From NCBI GenBank assembly GCA_029931535.1, contig JAQPZY010000273.1:1-64000 (forward strand): 64,000 nucleotides of DNA, written 5' to 3'. Both the position numbers and the translations under genes were made by a program. The notes under the pieces were generated by a model. The model made no database searches. It saw only the letters and a program-made list of their open reading frames with translations, and was not told the DNA's origin. Origin of the DNA: Margaritifera margaritifera. Lineage: Eukaryota; Mollusca; Bivalvia; Unionida; Margaritiferidae. Below, one piece after another: positions 45,163-56,199 of the stretch (within the stretch, counting starts at the first letter, position 1; each line of letters begins with the position of its first letter).

Positions 45163-45246
45163 GGGCGCAAAGCGCCCTACTTAATTAGTCGTCAATGGGT
45201 TACCGAGCTGCAACCCATTGAACGCTTTAATGTGTGCAAGGCACAC
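45163..45246. repeat. Three-hairpin module, copy 4
   Basis: Mini-hairpin GGGCGC-AAA-GCGCCC (45163-45177), CTACTTAATT, central stem TCAATGGGTT (45192-45201) / AACCCATTGA (45212-45221), then mini-hairpin GTGTGC-AAG-GCACAC (45232-45246) and again CTACTTAATT. It lies 24 bp upstream of the ATG of the 44618-45139 gene; on the sense strand AATTAAGTAG is about 45 bp from the ATG, where a TATA box is found in the sister genes. Confidence 0.8.
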
Positions 45247-45554
45247 TACTTAATTATTCCTATCTTGTGTCTGGAGGTGGCAAAGGCGGAGTCAGTGACG
45301 GCAAAGGAGGAGGAGCGTAGCGTCGCCGGACGGCTCAAGCGACCTAGGATTTATTTAAGCCAAAATTTTGTTGACGTCTTGCACGTTGTAATATAATTTT
45401 GAATAACGAACTCTTTACTTTGTGGCGTTTTTCGGGTTAGTCAAGGGTAAGAATAGAGTTTTGGTTCCGTCCAAGGAGTGTTCTATATTTTTCTTTTATT
45501 CCTAAGTCATCTGCACCATTTGTGTTTTTTTTCCAGTTTAATTTGTGTCTGATC
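45247..45554. other. Spacer, nothing recognised
   Basis: Contains a GC-richer part (about 45275-45350, GGCAAAGGCGGAGTCAGTGA) likely upstream regulatory DNA of the gene at 44618-45139, but no defined site. Confidence 0.35.
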
Positions 45555-45990
45555 GTTGCCCTTTGTGCGGCTGGTCCTGATGGTTTGTGTTGTCGACCAT
45601 TTTTAGTTTTGATTTGTTGTTGGGATGAGTTTTAGCTGCCAATCTCAAGGTGCATATGCTTCTTTGTTTATTTGGATAATTTTGGTTTGGTGATATTCGT
45701 AGTTTATTGTTACCACATTGTGCGGTGGGCCCCTGATGGTTTGGATTTGGAACCACCTTATACTCTTAAATGAGTTTTTGGTGACGATTAACTTTTCAGA
45801 ATTTTGTTCCGCTTTGTGCGAAGGGCCCCTGATGGTCTGGGCTTGGGACCACTTTATAATCTTAATAGAGTTGTTTTGGTGACCTTACGTTCTGTGGGTG
45901 TTATATCTTTATTGTGCTTTGTTGCTTTTGCCTGATTGGGACCACGTTATATCAGCGAAGTGGTTTTTAGGGACATGTAATATGTTATTG
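45555..45990. repeat. Degenerate ~115-bp tandem repeat, about four copies
   Basis: Repeated words TGTGCG..GGGCCCCTGATGGT, TGGGACCAC.TTATA and GAGTTNTTTTGGTGAC. The open frame on the minus strand (45538-45756) lies within the repeat and looks like chance. Confidence 0.7.
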
Positions 45991-46225
45991 CTCCTTGGAC
46001 AATTCACCTAGTACCATCACCGAGTTTGAGAAGAAAAGAAAAACAAAGAAGAAGAAAATAAAAAAGGAGATAAAAGAAATTTTTTTTTTTTTTTTTTATA
46101 AAAGAACAAAATAAATAGTAGGTATTCATTCATTCATTCATGCATGCATGTTAGTGGTCGTGCAATGGGTTAGTTACATAGTTAGTTTCAAGGGTACGGG
46201 ATGGAATGTATATACTTTTTAATTT

Positions 46226-46549
46226 TTAATTTTCTGATACTTCTTGCAGTGCGAGGGACCAGGTTCGCTTAAAGCGTACCCTCCACCGTAAGGGTGTGGA
46301 TTCACTTGGTTTCCTCCCTGCTTTTCTATCCCTAGATTTTAGCACTTGCAGTGCGAGGGACCAGGTTCGCTTAAAGCGTACCCTCCACCGTAAGGGTGTG
46401 GATTCACTTGGTTTCCTCCCTGCTTTTCTATCCCTAGATTTTAGCACTTGCAGTGCGAGGGACCAGGTTCGCTTGAACGTACCCCCTCCGTAAGGGCAGA
46501 GAGCATACCTGGTTTCCTCCCTGTTCGTGCGATCTACGCTACTGGCCAA
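46226..46549 (-). CDS. Repeat ORF with 34-residue (102-bp) exact tandem units
   Basis: The open frame carries two full and one partial copy of a 34-residue unit containing RFKRTWSLALQVLKSRDRKA and GRKPSESTPLRWR; copies at 46243, 46345 and 46447 are nearly identical in DNA. The unit is strongly basic. The frame has no ATG (it opens at TTG). The promoter-predicted ATG (46506) is in another frame and gives only about 20 codons. So this may be a tandem repeat with chance coding, or a gene broken by a recent shift. No histone stem-loop follows. Confidence 0.35.
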   Translation of the reverse strand: MASSVDRTNREETRYALCPYGGGTFKRTWSLALQVLKSRDRKAGRKPSESTPLRWRVRFKRTWSLALQVLKSRDRKAGRKPSESTPLRWRVRFKRTWSLALQEVSEN

Positions 46550-46555
46550 CGCACC

Positions 46556-46597
46556 GCTTTATATGCTTGAAGCGCGGACGCGATGGAAAACATGGGG
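46556..46597 (-). promoter_or_regulatory. Shared promoter block, copy P3
   Basis: The minus strand reads CATGTTTTCCATCGCGTCCG-CGCTTCAAGCATATAAAGCGG, matching P1 and P2 with few changes, including the TATA box. An ATG lies about 52 bp downstream (46506), similar to the other two. Confidence 0.7.
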
Positions 46598-46782
46598 TTC
46601 AGATCGATAGTGGGAAATGGATAGAGGTGGTGACTTCAGATTGATAGAAAGAGAGATAGAACATAATAATTTTTTCAAATTCAATAAAAAACCACACAAC
46701 ACCATTTTTTTTAAAAATCAACATTTTTTAATGAACAACAAGAAGCTTCTCTAACATGAAAAGGTAAACAATCAACAAGATA

Positions 46783-47358
46783 TTAAACAGGAACGTATTT
46801 ACAGGGTTGACAACGTTGGGAAGGTAAACTAAACTTCCACTTTTCTACATCTACACTATTCTGATGCACACTACGTTTCTGAGCTAAAGACAAGAGATAA
46901 CCATAACGTTCACAAAACCATCGTTCTACTTTAGCATCGTTTCGAGCATACTCCCTATCAAAACAATTCACTAAATGTTCTAAGGAATATCCGAGACTGC
47001 GTTGATGAAGAAAATGTACACAATATTGTCCACACACCATTGAATCCGATCCTTGTAATCGGGCATTATTGAATCGAGTAGAGATGGCATTTCTTCTCAT
47101 AAAGTCGATGATGTCGTCTTCCAAAGGAGGTAATCCATAAGAATCAAAATATTCCACACCGCCACCATTGTGATCGTTGGGAAAGTACACGGCTACCCAA
47201 TGGGTTCCTGGTCGATGACTGTCGTCGGTATTGATGACATAGGCATGAACGTCTTTAGGTTTGCGATGAGGTAGTTCATCTTTAGCACACACCACAGGAT
47301 TCCAAGAAGAAGTGTAGGAACTGCGAGTCAACAGGTAATGAAGTTCCCTGGTATCCAT
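46783..47358 (-). CDS. Polinton/adenovirus-type cysteine protease (adenain/Ulp1 fold)
   Basis: Intact 191-residue frame from ATG at 47358. The catalytic triad is visible: His53 in GTHWVAVYF, Asp72 in YFDSYG, Cys109 in VCGQYCVHFL, with Gln102 seven residues before the Cys as in adenain. Known: this enzyme matures capsid proteins in adenoviruses and is a hallmark of Polintons/adintoviruses. It is the only clearly intact hallmark gene here. No histone-type stem-loop follows the stop. Confidence 0.9.
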   Translation of the reverse strand: MDTRELHYLLTRSSYTSSWNPVVCAKDELPHRKPKDVHAYVINTDDSHRPGTHWVAVYFPNDHNGGGVEYFDSYGLPPLEDDIIDFMRRNAISTRFNNARLQGSDSMVCGQYCVHFLHQRSLGYSLEHLVNCFDREYARNDAKVERWFCERYGYLLSLAQKRSVHQNSVDVEKWKFSLPSQRCQPCKYVPV

Positions 47359-47468
47359 TTTTTCACAGGAAACAATAAGTCATCAAGTTACACTTGACTG
47401 TAAACTTGAATTGATCTGTCAAGTAATTCCACGAATACTCACGGCGGATAGTTTCTGTACTCTGTTGA

Positions 47469-48042
47469 ATGAGAGCTTCGATGCGTTTGATCTGCCGAAT
47501 AATTGTTCTTGGGTATAAACAAGAGAAATATTTCCCCATACAGCTTGCTTTACCTTTCCTGTCAAGTGCAATGGATGGCCCAGGCAACAGTAATACCGAC
47601 AGTGATTTTCTTGTCAGTACATTTATGGAGTATGTACCTGACATGGAAAAGGGTGTATTTGTGCAATCATTAACTGATTTTGAATCTGTGGAATTTGAGG
47701 AAATACTTGACGCTTGTGAATCGCATGATGTGCGTCTGAGACCAACCAAAGAAAACATCAGTACAATACTGCAACAGGTGGCCCACAAGGAGCTCATTCA
47801 GGCACCTGCCTTCATAGCTGAATGTTGGCATGATATATTCTGTGTGCAACTTCGGCCATTGATAGCAGGGGACCTTAGTGAATTATACATATCTCTTGCT
47901 CCCACAACAAAGAAAGTGTTGCAGATACTGGATGTTCCAGATGACTTGTCCAGTGCACAGAGGGAAACAGTTCAGTACCTGAAGAAATACATAAAAGGCC
48001 TTTCAGCTGACATGCTGAAGAACTTTTTGAGATTTGTCACAG
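47469..48042 (+). CDS. HECT-type E3 ubiquitin ligase (G2E3-like), penultimate exon
   Basis: The open frame contains YFPIQLALPFLSSAM, TKENISTILQQVAHKELIQA and AFIAECWHDIF, then LAPTTKKVLQIL and YLKKYIKGL..LKNFLRFVTG. This is the HECT subdomain sequence common in animal G2/M-phase-specific E3 ligase-like proteins. The exon ends at ACAG|GTAAGC inside a Gly codon, in phase with the exon at 51335. The 5' end is uncertain: ATG at 47469 is only the first available Met and the true exon may start at an acceptor near 47500. It begins only about 110 bp from the start of the Polinton-type protease, so the element may have cut or captured this gene. Confidence 0.82.
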
Positions 48043-51000
48043 GTAAGCATGCAAAGTGTGGGTGAAGGATTGTATACCGGTATTTAAACTTATCTGGTAG
48101 TACCCCAAAAAATAGAGTAAGATTAATTACAGCAGAAAACAATGGATTCCCATGATGAACAATAAGTCATTTAAATGTTTGTCAGGCATGTATATTTTTG
48201 GCAATGTGTAGGCTTAAAATAGCGGATAATTGATGATATCCCTGGTATTTCGCTGATTACAAAAGTAGGTTGTACTGGCAGTTGGGTGAGAGTGGATGTT
48301 TGGAAGTAGGCTATGTCTAAGACAAAAGTAAATATATCAAAGGCTAAAATAATACTTATGTAGATAATTACTTGGTATGGACAGGATTTATGGGGTCAGT
48401 GTCAACTAGATATTTGAAATCAACAATGTCTCATCATGCTTTCTGCAACTAATCAACTGTATTACCCACCAAAGTACCTAATTACATCACAGATTTATTA
48501 ATTTTGGATGACAAAAGGGTAAGCTATTAAGGTCTGTATCACCAGACATAAAGTATTCATTTTTATACCACAACTTCACCACATTTTTCAGATATATTGC
48601 GTGAAAGGTTAAGGATAACCCTATTGAGTTGGATAGGAAAGGGTCAGGGTTTAAGGTTGCTGTTACCCAAGTGATAAGTATTTTTTTCCATGTTCCTCAT
48701 TGGTTTAACACCAGTTACGAGCACAGAGCAGCAAAGTGGACTGCACGAGCTTTGAAATTTTACAAACAATATGATGACCATCTGAGGATGATATGATTAG
48801 ATTTTTACATTTGTACTGTGCTGCCAGTTTTGCTGTAGTTGCCAGTGTGGTCTTTATATGTCCCCCTCCCCCCACAATCCCAAGGGGCATATAGTATCAC
48901 GTCTGTCCTTTCCTAAGTACATAATTACATCCCACATTATGTTTCCACTAAGCATTTGAAAGACTCAGTGTATTTAAGCCGAAGTTGGTACATTATGAGG
49001 TGCATCAGGAATATCTTCAACCAAGTTATATTTTTTTTAACAAAATCTGATTATATTTGCTTGAGTTTATGTCCTTTTATCAGATTAGAATTTGTATTTC
49101 CAACCATTTACTTTGTACAAAGGATGAAAGCAAGAATGTCTTGCTTGACTTGTATTTTAACCTAAATCAGTTCATGTTTGAATGGGTTATGGCCCTTTAC
49201 CTACTTAGAACATTTATTCTCTCTCAATAACTTTTAAAAGATTGAATATACTGTACATATTCAAACTAAATTTAATGCAAAATTTCATCTGAAGAATATC
49301 TATACTGATGTGAAACCTGGAAACCACCACCTTGGTTCCTTAACAGCTGGGCCCACTTGCACACGGGGTACAAACTACTTTAATCCATCAACACAATACC
49401 TTGTGGTTTCTCAAATGTTACACAGTCAATGCAACTAATTCACATGCATCAAGCCATACAAACAGGTCATAAGGTCACGCCATTGGGTCAGCCGGAAATA
49501 TCACTGAAGTGTATAAGCCTGGTATTCACCCATGCACATACTACATCTAGCTGACTTGTATATAAAATATGTAAATAAGTGCAATATAAATTACCAGCAT
49601 AAATGACATGAATCAATATATAGGAGTACACAGGTAAGAAATTATGGGAGACTTCAGTGATGAGGCGGTAGGGTGTTCTTTCATAACATTCGGACTCAAT
49701 ACAGTAAACAAAGAAAAAGGGCCGAACCTTTATTTTGATGTCAGCAGTGTTTACATTGCTAAATCACATTACATCTCTAATGTTATTGTTTTCTTTATGC
49801 ACCCTTTTTTGTAAATTTAGCACATAAATCATGAAAAACAGAATCCTAAAATGCTTATACATACCATTTCATTCAGAATCACCAAAATAATCATTTTATC
49901 ACATCATAGCCAGATTAGATGTAAATTATAAAGCTGATCGTTAACTTTCTTGATCAGAATCATATTGAAGTGGGATATGGTTTGCATGTATGCTGTGGGG
50001 TAAATTTGACCCAGTGTGAATAGAAGCTCCATGTTATTGATTCACAGTTTGTATTAAATCAAAGAAAAAAGGAATCAAAAGTCAAGGTTATTTTCGCGCA
50101 AGTGAATAGGAATTATAAGTAGGTATTATTGTAGTCAATAATTAGCAATATTGTTTGGTATATGCATGAAAACTATTTGAAACAGCAAGATAACTAATAT
50201 ACAAGGATTATTTGAAACGTTCTGAATATTTTCTTATAACTTTTTAGTTTATTTGAACCTGTTAATAAATTTAATGACGATCTATCGACAAACTAACGTT
50301 ATATAAAATTATCTGCAGCTGCACATACAGCATGCCAGACACCAGCAGATATATGCATGTGACATAGCATAGGTAAATGACAGTGACCTAAAAATGTCGG
50401 AGAAAAGGAGAAACAATTCTGCAAGATGGGTCCCGCATTTGTTGACAGCTGATTAAAAAAAAAAAAACAGACTCGGGTTGAAATTGCCAAACAGGTACTT
50501 GCCAAAATGAAAAGAGTGACCAAAGGTATTTTAATGAGATTGTCACAGGTGACAAAACATGGATTTACTTTTTCCTAACCCGACTCGAGAGAAAGTAATA
50601 AAGTTTGGATCAGAGAAAATGAGCCCGAGACCACAAATTGCTTGACGTAGTCTTACTGTCAAGATAGTTTTTTTATGCAAAAGGTCCGGTCGACCAAGTA
50701 CCTGTGCCTGACTTTGCTAGTGTCACTGGACATTTTTATGCCTCCAAAGTGTAGCCAAAGGTTGTGGACCGGTACCCGAGGTATCCATCTATTCCATGAC
50801 AACGCACCGGCGCATAAATCGGTTGCCATGCCAGACTCCTTGAAAGAGCACAGCATCCAAACTTTGCCACATCCTCCATACAGTCCTGATTTAGCTCCAG
50901 ATGATTTTTGAATGAATCACATTATCAAAGATTACTTAATAAGAGGATGATTTGAAAGTCACCATGCGGTTGGAAGTGCTGTTTTCCAGTGTATGAACAA

Positions 51001-51334
51001 CACACCAAAAAGTGAAAACAAATTGTCATTTAACAATTGGATAATCAGACTGAGAAGGTGTGTACAGATGCATGGGGAGTACTTCGAGGGGATGCACTAT
51101 GTACTGTTCAGTAATACAGAATTTTACTGTACAGCACACTAATATTCCGAACTGTTTAAAATACCCCTTATACAAGCAACATGATACTTCCCCAACCTTC
51201 AATAATTATGTTTCAGATCTTTTCATTGAAATCCATATTTTTCGAATCTCATGTTAATCTTTTAAGGATGTGAGAATGTCATATAATTGAATAACATATT
51301 GGATTACGACCTTTTTTTTACTGATTTATTGCAG
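48043..51334 (+). other. HECT gene intron
   Basis: 3.3 kb between a GTAAGC donor and a TTTATTGCAG acceptor. Apart from the mariner remnant (50395-51105) I recognise nothing. Confidence 0.7.
50395..51105 (+). pseudogene. mariner transposase remnant
   Basis: The plus strand gives, across frame breaks, SARWVPHLLTAD, FNEIVTGDKTWIYFF, LFHDNAPAHKS with TLPHPPYSPDLAPDDF, and FNNWIIRLRRC with GEYFEGM. These are consecutive blocks of the mariner (DD34D) transposase; GDKTW holds the first catalytic Asp and HDNAPAH the second. Frameshifts, stops and an A-run at 50457-50467 show it is dead. It sits in the intron of the HECT gene. Confidence 0.88.
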
Positions 51335-51528
51335 GTGCTGATCTGCTAACCGTACACACGATATATGTTCGGTTAGTGTGTTGTGACTCGGAATTTACCA
51401 GGAGACCAATCGCACACACCTGTGGCTGTGTTCTTGAATTACCATCAAATTATGAGAGCTTTGTCGAATTCCACAAAGAATTCAATGGTATATTGGAATC
51501 ACGCATCTGGATCATGGACATAGTATAA
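51335..51528 (+). CDS. HECT-type E3 ubiquitin ligase (G2E3-like), last exon with catalytic Cys
   Basis: After the acceptor the frame reads ADLLTVHTIYVRLVC, then RRPIAHTCGCVLELPSNYES and EFNGILESRIWIMDIV before TAA. The RPxAHTC..LELPxYES block carries the catalytic cysteine of HECT ligases. The split Gly codon joins precisely to the exon ending at 48042. No damage is seen in either exon, so this end of the gene could be functional. Confidence 0.88.
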
Positions 51529-51768
51529 TCATGCAGTGATCTGATGCAGTACAGTCGTTCTTTTTTCAAGGAAAATGTGGATGCACGATGTTAAGAACAG
51601 AGTGGAATATATTTCAGAATCGTATGTGTATTTGCTTTCAGTATACTTTCATAACTGGTCTTGAATATATTTTCAAAGTTGTTGTCTGTGCCTTTGATTT
51701 CAGGAGCATTAGTTCACCTGAATTTGTTAAGATGTTTCCATTTCATGCATATTCATAAATTCATTTCC

Positions 51769-51802
<34 letters not shown>

Positions 51803-52129
51803 TTTGGTTTCTGTGGTACCATAATGTACATCATACTTTGCAGTCATGCAGTTGATCAAAATGTGTCGGTGGTATTGCATGCCATTCTGAATTTGTAGTA
51901 TGCAAGTAATACAAAGTTTTGTTTTTAAATTTTGTTTCCTTTTGAAATATCATCGGTTCCAAGGTAGCATGGAGAATTTACAGGTGACTCAAAGTATTGA
52001 AATTATCATTCTGTGGAGAGACATACTGTTGTATTTGTTCATATTTGGATATAGGGAGACTGAACTGAATTGTAAGCTAATCTGTGTTAATACTGTATCT
52101 GTCATTCATAATATTTAGTTGTTGTCAAG
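51529..52129. other. Downstream of HECT gene
   Basis: AT-rich sequence with a (GT)n microsatellite at 51773-51801. Likely 3' UTR and flank; no clear polyadenylation signal was assigned. Confidence 0.4.
51773..51801. repeat. (GT)n microsatellite
   Basis: About 14 uninterrupted GT units. Confidence 0.97.
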
Positions 52130-53130
52130 ATCCATTTTAAAACTGTTCAGCTTTGAAACAAATTTCACAGGCAGCATCATGGGAACAACATCTCAAAATT
52201 TCATACAAATGATGTTGATCTTCTTTCAAATATTATCACTATTGCTAAAAATAAAAACCTTGAACAAGTTCTCTTACAACAAGTGACAGAATTTGATCAA
52301 ATTCCATGTTTTGATAAATGACACCAATCCCTTGGCAAAATCTATGCATATTAAAGAGGTACATGTATTATGGGCTCAGATTGGCTGACTTTTTGTTGCT
52401 CTTAAAGGCATAATATTATGTGAGGAGATTTTGATGAAATATGTGTTACTACTCTATATCAGCAAGATGAGTTTTATTGCCAGTGAAATACCAGGTTAAT
52501 AATGAGGTGATCTATGCTTTTTTGATTGTTTCTGTTCTAGAGGTTTTATTTTTTAAAACAGATTTTGATGAAATTTGCTACCTGTCCAACTTTTTGTCAA
52601 CATGGTCTTTAAAAATTTTGAATACCAGCATACTATGTGCATATTGCTGACCTAGCTCCACTTTCGTACAACGTCTCAAGTTGGTGTAAACACTCCACTG
52701 ACATTTTGAATGCTGATTATTTGTAAGCTTTGATAGAATGCTTGTACTTGTAATTGCATTAAATGTAGTTATTTTGGATATTAAGAATTAGATGAACATA
52801 CTGTACTGACCAAAAAATTGTTTTTACAGAGGGACACAATTTTGAGTTGAGTACGTACTCAAGTTGAGAAGTTCTATAAAAGTGCGATCTGATCTCGTCT
52901 CCAATTGGTTCACCTTGTGGATATGCTAGAGGTGTCATTTATAAAGAAACTAATGATGCTTGCTCTTGTGACTTTTATATTAACAAGATCTTGATGTAAT
53001 TTGCTACTAACAAAACCCATGCAAATCAACGAGTTGATCTTGGCTCAGATTAGCTGACCTTATTACCATCGTAGAGACTTTATAACAGGTATTTATGACA
53101 CTTGACACTTACTGTGTAGGCTCAAATTGA
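52130..53130. repeat. Old degenerate dispersed repeat
   Basis: Recurring words (GATTTTGATGAAATxTGCTAC, GGCTCAGATTxGCTGACCT, CTTGAACAAGTTCTC) suggest a strongly diverged tandem-cored repeat related in style to families A-C. Individual copies cannot be delimited by eye. Confidence 0.4.
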
Positions 53131-53606
53131 GATCTCAGTCATACCTCTTTCTTATACTTTAAATGGAGTATCGAGACCAATATACATCAGGTTAGAAATA
53201 TCAGGCACAGTGGGGCCTATTGGCAACTCTAATGCCCTTAGGAGGCCTGTTGAGCATACTTGTTGATTGCATGGTTTTTATTCTTCCATTAGCACTTTCT
53301 TGCAAACACATGGCTGAAAGTAGAAGTATGGTGTGATAGAACTTAGTATGATCTCCATACAGTTAATACTTCACAATAATGTACCTCACTTTTACAATTC
53401 ACCAAACATAATGAACATCCATACTGGATCAAAATATACATATACGTGGATAAAATGCTTCGTTATAACGAACACTTCGCTCTAATGAACATTTACATGT
53501 ACCAAAAATCGTTATATAATGGGACCACTATGTAGCACTTGTCAATTCACAGCAATAAGTTTGTATTTGAAAAGTGTTTGTAAACTTGTAAACCTGATAC
53601 AGAGTA

Positions 53607-53674
<68 letters not shown>

Positions 53675-54106
53675 AGTTAAAAATCAAGCATAGAGATTTA
53701 ACAATCAACGTTTTCAACACATCTTCATACCTGAACTTTAAATGTTGAAAACACATTTGTTTGACTTGAATATTTGAATTTTGAAAACATTTATTTTCCT
53801 GTATACCATAAGGAAATGCGTTATGTAAAAGATACATTAATATCTTCTTTTTACCATTTTTGCGCATTCATAATCTTTTGTGAATAATTTTTTGGTAAAC
53901 TTTGTAATAAAATTGAATTGTTCAGAAATTTGTATTTTAGTCTTTCTGTCTACATGTAGCTAACTAGCTCTGTATGTGCACATGTATAAAGCACTGTAGC
54001 GACCAGAAGTGTCCCAAATGGCAGTAAATGTCATAAAGGGACATTTACTGGCATACACAACATTTATTGGAACTTTTCTGTGTTTTGGATTTAAATGTAT
54101 CAGCTA
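53131..54106. other. Unrecognised sequence with (TA)n run
   Basis: A TA microsatellite occupies 53610-53670. The block CGTTATAACGAACACTTCGC near 53461 looks like the end of another Tigger-like element but no partner was found. Confidence 0.4.
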
Positions 54107-55711
54107 CAGTTAAACCTGTCTTGAGCGACCTCTGCTATGTGCGACCATATGTCATTTACGACCACAATCGTAATGCACGGATCGATTTTATTATATAAAC
54201 GCACTGTCGTGAGCGACCACCTGCAGAACGCGACCAGCGACCACGATTTCTTGGCACAATATGCATTTCGACACTGCTATGAACGACCACATCGGAAAAA
54301 CAGAGATAAACACAACTGAACTTTATTTAATCCTTAGTAACCGCGACTACTTAAAAAGTAAAGACTGTAGGCTGGCTACCGCTTTCGTAAACTTTACAGG
54401 TCATGCATGTAATGTTATATGTTACGGATTGTAAACCGGACTAGAGTATCACGAGAACTGAGACAAACACAACTGACCTTTATTTAATCCTTTGTAGCAA
54501 CGACCGTTTAAAAGTAAAGATTGTTCTGAACAAAAACAAACAAAGAAACCCCAAAAATGAGGCTGGCTATAGGTTCCGTAAATTGTACAGGTCATGCATG
54601 TAGTGTTAGAAGTTATGGTTTGTAAACCAGACTAGAGTACATGCAGATTGTTCATTCGGAATTACCTCGGCTGCTTCTCAGAGACTAAATTACGAACCGT
54701 AGGATTGACCGCGAAGTCGCGAATGGCTGATTGTTGTAAAATAACACGGCTCTGAGAACTGAGACAAACACCACTGACCTTTATTTAACCTTTGTATCAA
54801 CGACCGTTTAAAGTGTAAATATTGTTCTGAACAACAACAACAAATTAGGCTGGCTACCGGTCCGTAAATTTTACAGTTCATGCATACAGACTGTACACCA
54901 AACTAAAGTACATGTCACTAACTGCCATTGTAGTTTCAAGGTCAATGTACCGGTCGCATACATCGTTTGTCTTTGGGGTTGATCCATGCCTCGGGTGAAT
55001 GATGTTTTTGTTTTTAATACCAGTAGGGGAGATTCGTTTTTTGGATTCGATTGTCATTGTTAAAGGCTTGTGTTGTTTGTTTTGTTATTGCTACATTGTT
55101 TACAACCCTCACACGAAGCCGTCATCTGTTGACCTTAGTGGAGTCGGTTACACCCTTTGTTTATAGAGTTAATCCCTTTATGTATTCGTTATTTCCCTAA
55201 GCCTCATCAAAACCGCTACAGTCGTTATTACAATTGATGACTGATAACGTTAACACCTAGCACCTTAATAACAATGGCAGAATCTACAGCGAAAAAAAGA
55301 GACAAATTCTAACAATGGAGGAAAAAATGAATGTAATAAAAAGATGTGAAAAAAGTGAGACCCGTCACAAAACATCAGCCAGTTTAAACGTCGGGAAAAC
55401 TCGTGTTATAAAAGACAAAGTGTCAATTAGAAACGAATTCATATGCTAATACATGTATATGTGATCTTCAGATATAAATGTAATTCATGTTTAATGATAG
55501 ATGTATATCTTTATTGCTATATAAAATTATTTTCAGATAAATGCATGCAAAATTGTAACAAGAAGTATAAATAAAGAATGCAATATAAACAGTGCTGAAT
55601 TTCGACCTTGGAAACTGGTCTTTTTGTACAAACCTGTTATGAGAGACCACCTGTCATGAGAGACCGCTTTTTGTTGGCAGAAGGGGCGGTCTTTCAAGAC
55701 AGGTTTTACTG
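54107..55711 (+). mobile_element. Tigger/pogo-like DNA transposon, non-autonomous
   Basis: Terminal inverted repeats CAGTTAAACCTGTCTTGAGC (from 54107) and the complement CAGTAAAACCTGTCTTGAAA (ending 55711) are flanked by TA (54105-54106, 55712-55713). Further GAGCGACC/GAGAGACC motifs repeat inside both ends. Near-copies of CGACCGTTTAAA..GTAAA..TTGTTCTGAACAA occur at about 54300-54870. It keeps only the N-terminal DNA-binding part of a transposase. Confidence 0.85.
55274..55449 (+). pseudogene. CENP-B/Tigger N-terminal helix-turn-helix remnant
   Basis: A frame opens with MAESTAKKRDKF and stops; in a neighbouring frame the sequence goes on as RQILTMEEKMNVIKRCEKSE followed by KTSASLNVGKTRVIKDK. 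This is the psq-type HTH of pogo/Tigger transposases (KxxLTxExKxxVIxxxE..VGKTxI). The frame break near 55300 and the lack of a DDE domain show a remnant. Confidence 0.75.
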
Positions 55712-56149
55712 TATTAGATTTCACCTGTAGCATTTTACGCCCTTTGTGACGTTTACGTGGTCTACTGCAGCATTGACTGAAAGTGTCACGATTTCCAGGT
55801 ATGAGGTTGACTGGTCTTTATGACATTTAACTGCTGCACTGTGACATTTAAGGGTGATTTGCACGAGATGTCACCGTTAAATGTAATTTTTAGCGTTTGT
55901 GACATTTACATGCTGGACACGGCGTCATTGCGCGGGCTTCAGGAGCCTCACCGAAAATCAGCAAAAAGATCAGTGCAGCTTGCAAAATTCAATTCATTGA
56001 GAGTGGCACAAACATAGCGTTCAATTTGCCATCTTTATAACATGTCCAGTCAGTTCCTCTATTCTGTGTTTTAGTAAAAGGCATAAAAAAGTATTTTATT
56101 GTAAGTAAAACACCTTGCTTCTATGTTTGCATTAGTTATAATTATCTTT

Positions 56150-56199
<50 letters not shown>

